DNA from: Sulfurivermis sp040755915
GTDB taxonomy: Bacteria > Pseudomonadota > Gammaproteobacteria > Thiohalomonadales > Thiohalomonadaceae
Direction of reading: 5' to 3'
Assembly (NCBI GenBank): GCA_040755915.1
Contig: JBFLWM010000041.1
Location: 124,001 to 188,000, forward strand
Length of the DNA: 64,000 nucleotides
The position numbers and the translations under genes were made by a program. Of this stretch, positions 37,443 through 43,905 are shown one piece after another (the first letter of the stretch is position 1; each line of letters starts with the position of its first letter). Under the pieces are notes generated by a model. It was not told the DNA's origin. It searched no databases and was given only the letters and a program-made list of their open reading frames with translations.

Positions 37443-37586
37443 GGTGGTGTTTTCGGGTGGTGGATGTGCGTAGTGTAATGCATGGGGGCATGCTAGATTG
37501 ATCAGCGTTGTTTGAGCGATTTTTAAAGAGGTTGTTGCGCGCTGTCGCGCGGATTGATTTTGATGCGGGGAGCCGCCCCGCGCGCG

Positions 37587-37622
37587 GGTTACTTTTCTTT
37601 GCACGGCCAAAGAAAAGTAACC
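37587..37622. repeat. Perfect 14-bp palindrome arms in the host intergenic repeat
   Basis: GGTTACTTTTCTTT (37587-37600) and AAAGAAAAGTAACC (37609-37622) pair perfectly around GCACGGCC. The flanks (CCGCCCCGCGCGCGGG and CCCGATGTCTCGCCGCTATC) look like the rest of a longer dispersed intergenic repeat of gammaproteobacteria. The stretch 37443-37707 between argE and the prophage end holds this repeat and no credible gene. Confidence 0.75.
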
Positions 37623-37707
37623 AAAAGAAAGGCCGCCCCGATGTCTCGCCGCTATCGCGGTCCCCTGCGCTACTCGCCCGGGGCGGGTTCTTCCGACGGC
37701 ACGTCCG

Positions 37708-37754
37708 TGTAGCGGGGCGCGCAAATTGTCACCTGTGGGCGGGTGATTTGTCAC
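37708..37754 (+). repeat. Candidate Mu-type prophage end with two 22-bp transposase-site repeats
   Basis: Starting at TG (37708), two abutting 22-bp units, AGCGGGGCGCGCAAATTGTC+AC (37711-37732) and CTGTGGGCGGGTGATTTGTC+AC (37733-37754), agree at 14 of 22 bases, including a shared TTGTCAC end. Mu right-end sites R1 and R2 are also adjacent 22-bp repeats just inside the terminal dinucleotide. The RT gene ends inside the first unit. If correct, the 5 bp before the end (GTCCG, 37703-37707) would be the target duplication; the other end is outside the window. Confidence 0.45.
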
Positions 37755-38778
37755 GCGTGAAGGATGCCGCGCCGAGCACCTTGGTTCGCAGTCGATGGCT
37801 ATCAGCATGCCGCGCGTGCGCCACCCAGCTGGCGACGGTAGCGCGGACCCTATCCAGGCCGATTACACCGGCCGCAAACTTCCGTTGAAGGGCCTTTAAC
37901 CGCCGCTTCATGGTGACCACCGACTGGCGGCGCAGGAGGCGGTGGTCGTGCCAGAGGCGGTAGCCGACGAAGTTCAGGCCGCGGGCGGCCGGCAGGACGC
38001 TGGTCTTGCTGAAGCGCATACCCATGATGGCCAGTTGGTTGGCGAAAGCGGCGCGCACCGCCAAGGCCTCCTCTTTGGTCCAGCACAGAACCACCATGTC
38101 GTCCATGTAGCGGATGTAGCGCTTGAGGCGCAGCTCCCGCTTTGCCCACTGGTCCAACTCGTTGCCAACCAGGTTGGCTATCCACTGGCTCGTCAGGTTG
38201 CCCACCGGGATACCAACGGGCTCCCGCTCGTCACTGCCGGCAGTGCTGTCGATGATGATATCGAGCAGCTTCAAGGTGGCCGGGCAGGCTATCTTGCGGC
38301 GAATCACCTGCTTGGCCAGGCGGTGGCTGATGGACTGAAAATACTTGCTCACATCCATCTTGAGCACCCACACCGGGCGCCCGCTCTTGTGCATGTCGCG
38401 CAGCCAGCGCTGGGTACGGTTGGCGGCCGCGTGGGTGCCCTTGCCGGGGCGGCAGGCGAAGGTGTCATCTATCATTGCCCGGTTCCAGATGGGCGCCGTG
38501 ATGTTGCAGATGGCGTGCTGCGCCACCCGGTCCAGGTACGGCAGCGCCGCTATCTCCCGGCGCTTGGGTTCGCGCACCACGAAGATGCGGTAGCGGCCGG
38601 GCTGGTAGGCGCCCCACAGCAGCTCCATCTGGAGCCGCCCCAGTTCCTCCCATAGATTGGCCTCGAAGCGGAGTACTTCCTCGAGGTTGCGCTTGCCACG
38701 CCGGGCGAGCCGGTGGGCCTCGATGAGGTTATCCCAATCCACGATCCGCTCGATGAGCCGCTTGTGTTTCTGGCCCAT
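37729..38778 (-). CDS. DGR reverse transcriptase
   Basis: 349 aa, ATG at 38778 with GGGAG upstream at good spacing. Group-II-intron-like RT motifs are in order: RYRIFVVREPKRREI (domain 1), KMDVSKYFQSI with the first catalytic Asp (D142), IPVGNLTSQWIANL at 190-203, YIRYMDDMVVL with the YMDD catalytic box at 224-227, and LNFVGYRLW. GNLTSQ is the DGR-type variant (GxxxSQ) of motif 4, unlike the retroviral or retron forms. There is no maturase or HNH domain. It lies downstream of the template repeat, the usual DGR order. It copies TR RNA with errors at adenines, working with Avd. Confidence 0.95.
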   Translation of the reverse strand: MGQKHKRLIERIVDWDNLIEAHRLARRGKRNLEEVLRFEANLWEELGRLQMELLWGAYQPGRYRIFVVREPKRREIAALPYLDRVAQHAICNITAPIWNRAMIDDTFACRPGKGTHAAANRTQRWLRDMHKSGRPVWVLKMDVSKYFQSISHRLAKQVIRRKIACPATLKLLDIIIDSTAGSDEREPVGIPVGNLTSQWIANLVGNELDQWAKRELRLKRYIRYMDDMVVLCWTKEEALAVRAAFANQLAIMGMRFSKTSVLPAARGLNFVGYRLWHDHRLLRRQSVVTMKRRLKALQRKFAAGVIGLDRVRATVASWVAHARHADSHRLRTKVLGAASFTRDKSPAHR

Positions 38779-38974
38779 AAACTCCCTTTGCTGCTGTTGA
38801 TTGTTGTTATTGGTAAGGTGGTCGCGCCGGGCTTTCGCCTCTCGGCTACTCGTGCGGCGCGACCATTTTCAGCTTTTCGGCCCGGCCAAGCGGCCGGGTC
38901 CAGGGCGGACAGGCTGACCCCCTGTGGGGTGCTGGGTGACGGCAACGCCTTTGCCGTCCTCTCACAAAGTGGTG
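38779..38974 (-). ncRNA. Structured DGR spacer RNA between template repeat and RT
   Basis: The 196 bp between TR and RT carry no gene but can fold strongly as minus-strand RNA. GGTCGCGCCG (38864-38855) pairs with CGGCGCGACC (38829-38820), 11 bp with the next A-U pair, enclosing short GNRA-loop hairpins (GGC-GAAA-GCC or GCC-GAGA-GGC). Further pairs are GGCAA/TTGCC and GGCC/GGCC near 38890-38960. In phage BPP-1 the RNA downstream of TR is needed to prime cDNA synthesis; the same role is inferred here. Confidence 0.6.
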
Positions 38975-39117
38975 GTCACAGACGCAGCGCAGGCCCACAT
39001 TGCCGTTCGCATTCCACGGATTCGCATTGGAATTGAGGCAGCGCGCCCCGGCGTGAACGCCATCATCGAAATTGCCGCCCCCGATGAAGGCGCGCCAATC
39101 CGCGTGGTTCACGTAGC
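38975..39117 (-). repeat. DGR template repeat (TR)
   Basis: 143 bp, matching the variable repeat at 39502-39644 (offset 527) with 133 identities. The ten differences lie at 39001, 39007, 39013, 39021, 39022, 39063, 39066, 39072, 39108 and 39109. All ten are T on the plus strand, that is A in the TR sense strand; none of the 119 non-A positions differs and 14 other adenines are unchanged. Variable-codon positions are AAC/AAT (and GAT) codons. It starts 19 nt after the Avd stop. Confidence 0.97.
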
Positions 39118-39136
39118 GCCGAAATTCCCATCCGCC

Positions 39137-39496
39137 CTATTTGAGCCGCTGTCGCCAGGCGCCGACCATCGCCCCAATCTCGGCCAGCTGGCGGGCGGCT
39201 TCGCCCACCCGCTTGACCCCGATCAGTTTGCGCTCGGCGCCGTGACGCAGCAGCGCATGGATATACCTGATGTGCTCATCCACCCGGTACACCTTGCTCT
39301 TTTGGCCGCTCGCCGCGGCCTGAATAATCAGATCCACCATGTGCCACAGCGCATCCTCCAGCCGGGTGGCGTAACGGTAACGCTGATGCCTTGGGATCTT
39401 GTCGATAGCGAGGCCGAGATCGGCGATCAGCCGCTCCGCCTTGGTCAGCAAAACAAGGCCCCGCTGCCGCGGGGCCCCTTCAGGCTCTAGGGTCAT
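39137..39496 (-). CDS. DGR accessory variability determinant (Avd-like)
   Basis: 119 aa, basic and almost wholly helical (AERLIADLGLAIDKIP, YRYATRLEDALWHMVDLIIQ, YRVDEHIRYIHALLRH, VGEAARQLAEIGAMVGAW). This is the four-helix-bundle pattern of Avd, which forms a pentameric barrel that binds RT and TR RNA in BPP-1. The ATG overlaps the stop of the variable protein by 4 bp (ATGA). The DNA of its first codons also holds the hairpin used for target recognition (39457-39476). The gene fits the DGR order target-avd-TR-RT. Confidence 0.85.
   Translation of the reverse strand: MTLEPEGAPRQRGLVLLTKAERLIADLGLAIDKIPRHQRYRYATRLEDALWHMVDLIIQAAASGQKSKVYRVDEHIRYIHALLRHGAERKLIGVKRVGEAARQLAEIGAMVGAWRQRLK
39457..39476 (-). 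promoter_or_regulatory. DGR target-recognition hairpin downstream of VR
   Basis: On the minus strand GGCCCCGC (39476-39469) and GCGGGGCC (39464-39457) form a perfect 8-bp stem with a GGCA loop. It starts 25 nt after the 3' end of the variable repeat and lies inside the Avd gene. The BPP-1 hairpin/cruciform needed for mutagenic homing also has an 8-bp GC-rich stem and a 4-nt GRNA loop; GGCA fits that pattern. Confidence 0.75.
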
Positions 39497-40536
39497 AGGG
39501 CGTCACAGACGCAGCGCAGGCCCACATCGCCGTCCGCATACCACGGAGGCGCATTGGAATTGAGGCAGCGCGCCCCGGCGTGAACGCCACCAGCGAAAGT
39601 GCCGCCCCCGATGAAGGCGCGCCAATCCGCGTGGGACACGTAGCCGCGCGGATTGGCGCTGTCTTTGCCGACATTCACGACGGCATTCGACCAGACAAAG
39701 GTTCCGCCGAGATCGTGATGATTGTCGAGCCAATCCCACAGGTTGCCAACCGCGTCGACCACATTGTACTGGCTCACCGCCTTGCTTACCGCGCCGGTAG
39801 TGGCCGGTCCGGTGTTGCCGGTGGCTGCCCACGCCTGATCGTTGTTGGCATCCAGACCAGCCGGGGCGCCCTCGGCGTAGCGCAGGAACTCCTCGGCCGT
39901 CGGCAGTCGCTTGCCGGCGTTGCCGGCCAGTTGATGGAAATCGCTGCGAGCGTATATGTTGTCGCGTATGGCTGTTGCGCCATAGATGCTCACCGGCACG
40001 TTCTCCGGCCAGGTGCCCGAGCCCTCGCTATTGAGGTAGATGTCCACCCACAGGCTGCCAGGGATCACCTCAACCATGCCCGTCGGGTCACAGGTCGGGC
40101 GGTGCTGGAGGTCCCAGCACGAGTTGGGCAGGATCTGCGTGACCGGCGCATAGGCGGTGCTGTAGCGGTTCGCGACACCACGATAACGGCCGACGTGGAA
40201 CCCGCCGACCTTGCGACTATTGCTCGCGCTGTAGCCAGTCGGGTAGGTGCTGTTCTTGCTCGCGATCCACTTGGCGATGCCGCTCGCCTGCTGGCAGGCG
40301 TAGATATAGATGTCGTCGCCGAGGGTCAGAACAGAAAACGAATCGTCGCGGTTGGCGGCGCTGAATGGGTCCCAGTCCGTCTGCGCCTGGAGCAGGTAGC
40401 CCTTGCCGTTGCCGCCGATATTGATCATGCCCTCGGGCAGGCTGAGTGTGTCGCCCGCACCCTTGCTGATTTGACCGAACAGGGACGCGAAGCCGCCCGC
40501 CTGGGCGGGAATGACGATTTTATCTCCAGCAGCCAT
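39493..40536 (-). CDS. DGR-diversified phage tail receptor-binding protein (C-type lectin/FGE-fold)
   Basis: 347 aa. The C-terminal half resembles formylglycine-generating-enzyme/sulfatase-modifying C-type lectins: KRLPTAEEFLRYAEG, VDAVGNLWDWLDNHH, GARCLNSN and the closing GLRCVCDAL. The last 48 codons contain the variable repeat. Residues changed relative to the template are S301, T313, A315, G316, P330, Y333, D335 and D337; the template encodes N,N,D,D,N,N,N,N. It follows the tail genes gp48 and two small tail genes, so it is most likely the adhesin that meets the host receptor, comparable with BPP-1 Mtd in role and with the phage protein TaqVP in fold. Confidence 0.93.
   Translation of the reverse strand: MAAGDKIVIPAQAGGFASLFGQISKGAGDTLSLPEGMINIGGNGKGYLLQAQTDWDPFSAANRDDSFSVLTLGDDIYIYACQQASGIAKWIASKNSTYPTGYSASNSRKVGGFHVGRYRGVANRYSTAYAPVTQILPNSCWDLQHRPTCDPTGMVEVIPGSLWVDIYLNSEGSGTWPENVPVSIYGATAIRDNIYARSDFHQLAGNAGKRLPTAEEFLRYAEGAPAGLDANNDQAWAATGNTGPATTGAVSKAVSQYNVVDAVGNLWDWLDNHHDLGGTFVWSNAVVNVGKDSANPRGYVSHADWRAFIGGGTFAGGVHAGARCLNSNAPPWYADGDVGLRCVCDAL
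39502..39644 (-). repeat. DGR variable repeat (VR)
   Basis: 143 bp at the 3' end of the variable-protein gene, ending 7 bp before its stop. It aligns base for base, without gaps, with the template at 38975-39117. The 3' 26 bp (39502-39527) are identical and GC-rich; just past them VR and TR diverge (GCCCTATG against CACCACTT). This matches the IMH/IMH* arrangement that fixes the direction of homing. Confidence 0.97.
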
Positions 40537-40869
40537 TTACAGTGCCCCCTCGATTTGCGCGATCCATGCCTGCACCTCAGTGGCGGTCAGGCCCATCTGG
40601 TAGAGCGGCGCCGCCGGGTTGTCGGCCAGCACCTCCTGCCGGCGCGTGCCGTCCTCCTGCGTCAGCACGATGTACTGCGGCTCCGGCCCGTCCGGCTGCT
40701 CGGCCTCGGCCAGGTTGCGGTCAAACACGTAATGCTGCGTGTTGAGCAGGCCGCCTAGGTAGGCCAGGCCGCGCTGTTTGTTCTCGGGCGTCGCCCAGGG
40801 CGAGCCCATATAGCCCATCAGGTGCTCGATGTCCTGGCGGGTGGCGATCAGTTTTGGAAATCCGTACAC
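40537..40869 (-). CDS. Phage tail-associated hypothetical protein
   Basis: 110 aa, without signal peptide or membrane segment (MYGFPKLIATRQDIEHLMGY; C-terminal TEVQAWIAQIEGAL). It abuts the variable protein, its stop being immediately before that gene's ATG. By position it may be a tail-fibre chaperone or a tail-tip part linking the variable protein to the baseplate. No family was recognised. Confidence 0.75.
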   Translation of the reverse strand: MYGFPKLIATRQDIEHLMGYMGSPWATPENKQRGLAYLGGLLNTQHYVFDRNLAEAEQPDGPEPQYIVLTQEDGTRRQEVLADNPAAPLYQMGLTATEVQAWIAQIEGAL

Positions 40870-40871
40870 GA

Positions 40872-41156
40872 TTACAGCTCCTCCAGCATCAGCGCGCCGG
40901 TGGTGGCGTCGCGGGTGAGTTTGTGGGTTTCGGCGAAGGTGCCCCGGACAAACAGCTTGTTCAGCGCGTCCCGCACTTGCGTCAGAGTGTTTTCGTCGGG
41001 CACCAGGCCAGCGGCCGCGATGACGGCCAACAACTCATCGGTCAGCGCATTCAAATGACTGGCCGGGTCGAGGGAGGCCGGGATGTTCTGGGCCGGGTCG
41101 CCGTCGGTGAACTTGCCGTTGAGCAAGCGGATATTGGGATTGGATGGATAGTCCAC
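40872..41156 (-). CDS. Small phage tail protein (fibre-anchor candidate)
   Basis: 94 aa with a GTG start at 41156, chosen because AGGAGG lies about 6 bp upstream and the gp48 stop is 1 bp away; longer frames overlap gp48 and are shadows. The sequence (MDYPSNPNIRLLNGKFTDGD, then SHLNALTDELLAVIAAAGLV) resembles the N-terminal region found in some tail-fibre proteins, then a short strand-like tail. It probably attaches the distal tail structures to the gp48 baseplate end. Confidence 0.72.
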   Translation of the reverse strand: MDYPSNPNIRLLNGKFTDGDPAQNIPASLDPASHLNALTDELLAVIAAAGLVPDENTLTQVRDALNKLFVRGTFAETHKLTRDATTGALMLEEL

Positions 41157-41157
41157 G

Positions 41158-41745
41158 TTATGCCTCCTGGTATATAAAGCGTGGGTGGCGGTCGGCTCGG
41201 GCGGCGCGGCGGATGGCGCATTCCAGGGCTGAGTCGATGACGGTGCCGAAGGCTTCGCCGCAGGGGTTGCCGCAGAGTCTGGCGCCGCCGGTGTCGGCGA
41301 GCTGCACCACGACGTCGAATACGGTCTGCCAATCGATGCCGCCGAAATCTGTACCCATTTCCGCGCCGCAGCGGCGGGGGGCGTATTCGGTGATGGTGAC
41401 CGTATATCCAAGCGCGGCGGCGAGTTGCACGAAGTAGGCCGGGCCCTGCCCGCCGGCTGCGCGCAGCCGATACAGGACAGCGGCGCGGCGCGCGACGATT
41501 GACTCCAGCTGGCCGGAGCAAGCGTCCGGCAACCCCAGCCACTCCTCCCATTCCGGCAGCATTTCGTAGACCGTGCGCGGGTCGGCTTCGTCCAGGACGT
41601 TGCCGGCGCGCTGGTCGATGGCGGCCAGTTCGTCGGCGACGGCGCCGAGCAGCCCCTGCGCAACCGGGTCGGCGCGCAGGGTGTTCCAGAGCCAGCCGCT
41701 CGGCAGCAGGGCGTTCAGCTGCTGGAGATAGGCGGCAGCGGTCAT
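41158..41745 (-). CDS. Mu gp48-like baseplate protein (DUF2313/YmfQ)
   Basis: 195 aa. DUF2313 features: MTAAAYLQQLNALLPSGWLW, then DPRTVYEMLPEWEEWLGLPD, the pattern of the family, and a C-terminal half rich in Cys and Gly. In Mu gp48 sits at the end of the baseplate cluster just before the tail fibre. It overlaps the gp47 stop by 4 bp, continuing the translationally coupled run. Confidence 0.9.
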   Translation of the reverse strand: MTAAAYLQQLNALLPSGWLWNTLRADPVAQGLLGAVADELAAIDQRAGNVLDEADPRTVYEMLPEWEEWLGLPDACSGQLESIVARRAAVLYRLRAAGGQGPAYFVQLAAALGYTVTITEYAPRRCGAEMGTDFGGIDWQTVFDVVVQLADTGGARLCGNPCGEAFGTVIDSALECAIRRAARADRHPRFIYQEA

Positions 41746-42845
41746 GCCATCTCCTGGAACGTGATAGCGCCCAGCACGCCGATATGGCCGACGGCATAGG
41801 TCAGGTCAGTAGCCTGATCTATAGAGTGGTCGAACTCGCCGGCGGCGCGGCTGATGGCTTCGCGGATATGGGTCAACGGGATGCGGCCGTTTCCGCTGCC
41901 ATCTTCCGGCTCCGCCTCGCGCCGGAACAGGTCAGCCAACTCGGCGGAGACGGCATCGCGCACCGCTTGGGTGTTGGGCGACAACGAGATCGTCGGCGTG
42001 AACGCATCCGCAATCGGCGCAACGACATAGAGGATCGTATCCACCGGCCGGCGGAACACATTGCCGCTGGCGTCCACCTCGGTGATGTAGGCATCGATCG
42101 CATCGAGCGCCGCCTGGGTGGGAACGCCGTCGCCGGTGGCATCATCGGTCATGGCGCGAATGGTAACGGCGGTGTCGCCCATGGCGCCTGACGTCACCCA
42201 CACGCGGGTTACGTCCGGATGGGCATCAAAGGCCCAGCGCATGAAGTCGCGGGCGGATCCGCCTTCTGCCGGCGCCTGGTCCCAGGCCTGCACGCGCGCC
42301 TTCCAGCGCTCCAGCGTCTCGACATCGGCGCCGCCGGCCAGGCCGCCGGCCGCCACCACGGCAGCGGATTGCACGCCCGGCACCGGACTGACCAGCGACA
42401 GCGTCACGCCGGCGTCCTGGTTGCCGGCGGCACCAGCCGCCTCCGCCGTAACATCAACATCCACGGTACTGCCGGTGATGGTCGCCTCGGCGTCGGTGGC
42501 GTAGCGCGCACCGTCGCCACTCTGCAGCACGGTACCCGCCTCGACCACCGCGCCGGCCGAGCCGGCGAGCGTCACCGAGCCCGTTGCGGCGACGGCGTCG
42601 AGGCGCGGAATGCCCTTCCAGGCGGCGTAGCGGGTGAAATTCTCTTCATCCATGGTCGCCGGGCAGGTCTGCTGGGCGTTGTAGTCCAGATGACCATGCA
42701 GGCCATGCACGGCGCCGGCGATGGCGCGCAGGAACTCGCCGATGATGCTGCGGCGCAGCCAGGGGTCGGTGCCGGCCAGGCGGCTCTTGGCGTTGGCCAG
42801 GAGGCGGCTGATGGTGGTGGGAAGTGTCTGGCGGACCCAGGCCAT
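41742..42845 (-). CDS. Baseplate J-like protein (Mu gp47)
   Basis: 367 aa. Baseplate_J family: GIPRLDAVAATGSVTLAGSA, GTVLQSGDGARYATDAEATI, then LSLVSPVPGVQS and VWVTSGAMGDTAVTIRAM. It forms the wedge of the contractile-tail baseplate. The ATG at 42845 meets the stop of gp46, and the gene overlaps gp48 by 4 bp, so the order gp46-gp47-gp48 is exactly as in Mu. Confidence 0.95.
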   Translation of the reverse strand: MAWVRQTLPTTISRLLANAKSRLAGTDPWLRRSIIGEFLRAIAGAVHGLHGHLDYNAQQTCPATMDEENFTRYAAWKGIPRLDAVAATGSVTLAGSAGAVVEAGTVLQSGDGARYATDAEATITGSTVDVDVTAEAAGAAGNQDAGVTLSLVSPVPGVQSAAVVAAGGLAGGADVETLERWKARVQAWDQAPAEGGSARDFMRWAFDAHPDVTRVWVTSGAMGDTAVTIRAMTDDATGDGVPTQAALDAIDAYITEVDASGNVFRRPVDTILYVVAPIADAFTPTISLSPNTQAVRDAVSAELADLFRREAEPEDGSGNGRIPLTHIREAISRAAGEFDHSIDQATDLTYAVGHIGVLGAITFQEMA

Positions 42846-43288
42846 TATGCGGTCTCCGTCGAGTAATAGAACACGTCATTCCAGAAACGGCCGTCGGCCA
42901 ACTGCATGTCGATGGGCAGCGCCAGAACGCCGTCGGCGTACCAGTACGGCGCGGCGGCAATGCTGGTGGCGATGCCGTCGGCCACAAACCAGGCCAGGGC
43001 CTCTTCGGCGTAACGCTTTGCCCGGAACAGGGTTTCCGGCGTCTGCTTGGCGTTCTTGAGCAGCCACAGGCGCGAGCCCTTGAGGTCGCCCTCATGCTCG
43101 GCGTACTGGTCGGCCCAGTGGCCGCGGCGGTTGTCGGAACCGTCCGGCAATACATCGTCCGGCTCCGCGCGCCGGTCGGTGAACAGCGAGGCGTAGACGG
43201 CGCCGCGCAGGCCCATGTCGGTGGAGATGTCCGTGCCGGCGAGGGCCAGGGCGAAGGTGCCGCCGTTGTTGGAGATAGCGAAGTCCAT
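42845..43288 (-). CDS. Mu gp46-like baseplate protein
   Basis: 147 aa, matching the GP46 family: LRGAVYASLFTDRRAEPDDV, RRGHWADQ, GSRLWLLKNAKQTPETLFRA and EALAWFVADGIATS. The family is a baseplate wedge component related to T4 gp25. It lies between gp45 and gp47, 2 bp after the gp45 stop. Confidence 0.92.
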   Translation of the reverse strand: MDFAISNNGGTFALALAGTDISTDMGLRGAVYASLFTDRRAEPDDVLPDGSDNRRGHWADQYAEHEGDLKGSRLWLLKNAKQTPETLFRAKRYAEEALAWFVADGIATSIAAAPYWYADGVLALPIDMQLADGRFWNDVFYYSTETA

Positions 43289-43290
43289 GG

Positions 43291-43905
43291 TTACATCTGC
43301 TGGTTGGATGCGTTACTGGTGCCGGGCGCGGTGGGCACGTAGTGGTCATGAATGTTGTGCACGTCGCGCATGTCGCCCATCGAGCCGGTGGCGTCGGCGA
43401 TATCGGCGTCCGAGGTGATGTTGCCGGTGCTGTGGATCGGGCCGTTTACCGTCAGGGCGCCGTTGATCGTCGCGTCGCCGATGTGGGTGGTGGTGCTGGT
43501 GATGGTGCAGGTGGGAGCCTCGGCCACCAGGGCGTTGACAGCCTTGATGTAGAGCTTGTCGCCCTTGAGCCAGATGAGATTGCCGCGCACGTCGTAGATA
43601 ACGTTGTCGCCCTTGGCCGCGCCCTGGGGGCGGCTGGCGCGGTGGACCGCGGCGAGGCAAACGGTGTGGTCGCGATTGGCGCCCAGGGCGCCCAGGATGC
43701 CCTCCCAGCCATCGGGCGGTACCGCCGTGCGGCCGTAACCCTCGACGTGCTCGACCCGGTCGCGCACCTCGCCCTTGTACGCCTCCACCTGCACCCGCTG
43801 GATCGGGCCGCTGGCGTCCACCAGGTGGCCGGCGGCGCGCAGCAGCACGGTGGCGAGGCGCGAGCGGATGGGCAGCAGGGCCTTGCGCAGGGCGTCCATG
43901 TTCAT
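43291..43905 (-). CDS. Baseplate assembly protein V-like (Mu gp45)
   Basis: 204 aa. N-terminal MDALRKALLPIRSRLATVLL, a DVEHVEGYG-type OB region (RDRVEHVEGYGRTAVPPDGW), and a C-terminal beta-helix stalk with repeats (THIGDATINGALTVNGPI, STGNITSDADIAD) that ends in HDHYVPTAPGTSN with metal-binding-like His. This is the cell-puncturing spike of Mu-type tails. It overlaps gpP by 4 bp (ATGA). Confidence 0.93.
   Translation of the reverse strand: MNMDALRKALLPIRSRLATVLLRAAGHLVDASGPIQRVQVEAYKGEVRDRVEHVEGYGRTAVPPDGWEGILGALGANRDHTVCLAAVHRASRPQGAAKGDNVIYDVRGNLIWLKGDKLYIKAVNALVAEAPTCTITSTTTHIGDATINGALTVNGPIHSTGNITSDADIADATGSMGDMRDVHNIHDHYVPTAPGTSNASNQQM

Noticed and set aside
37508..37888. Plus-strand ORF over the prophage junction
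   Set aside because: Crosses a palindromic repeat and the RT gene end; composition is not protein-like.
37729..38778. Reverse transcriptase as a group II intron or retron
   Set aside because: No maturase/HNH domain or intron RNA; the GxxxSQ motif, template repeat, and Avd-like neighbour identify a DGR.
38846..39112. ORF reading NHADWRAFIGGGN... between avd and RT
   Set aside because: This is the template repeat read as protein; it mirrors the C-terminus of the variable protein and has no ribosome site. It is non-coding TR.
39457..39476. Hairpin after VR as a simple Rho-independent terminator (TTGTTTT follows it)
   Set aside because: It lies inside the avd coding region, where termination would cut off Avd, TR and RT; its stem and loop fit the DGR recognition element better.
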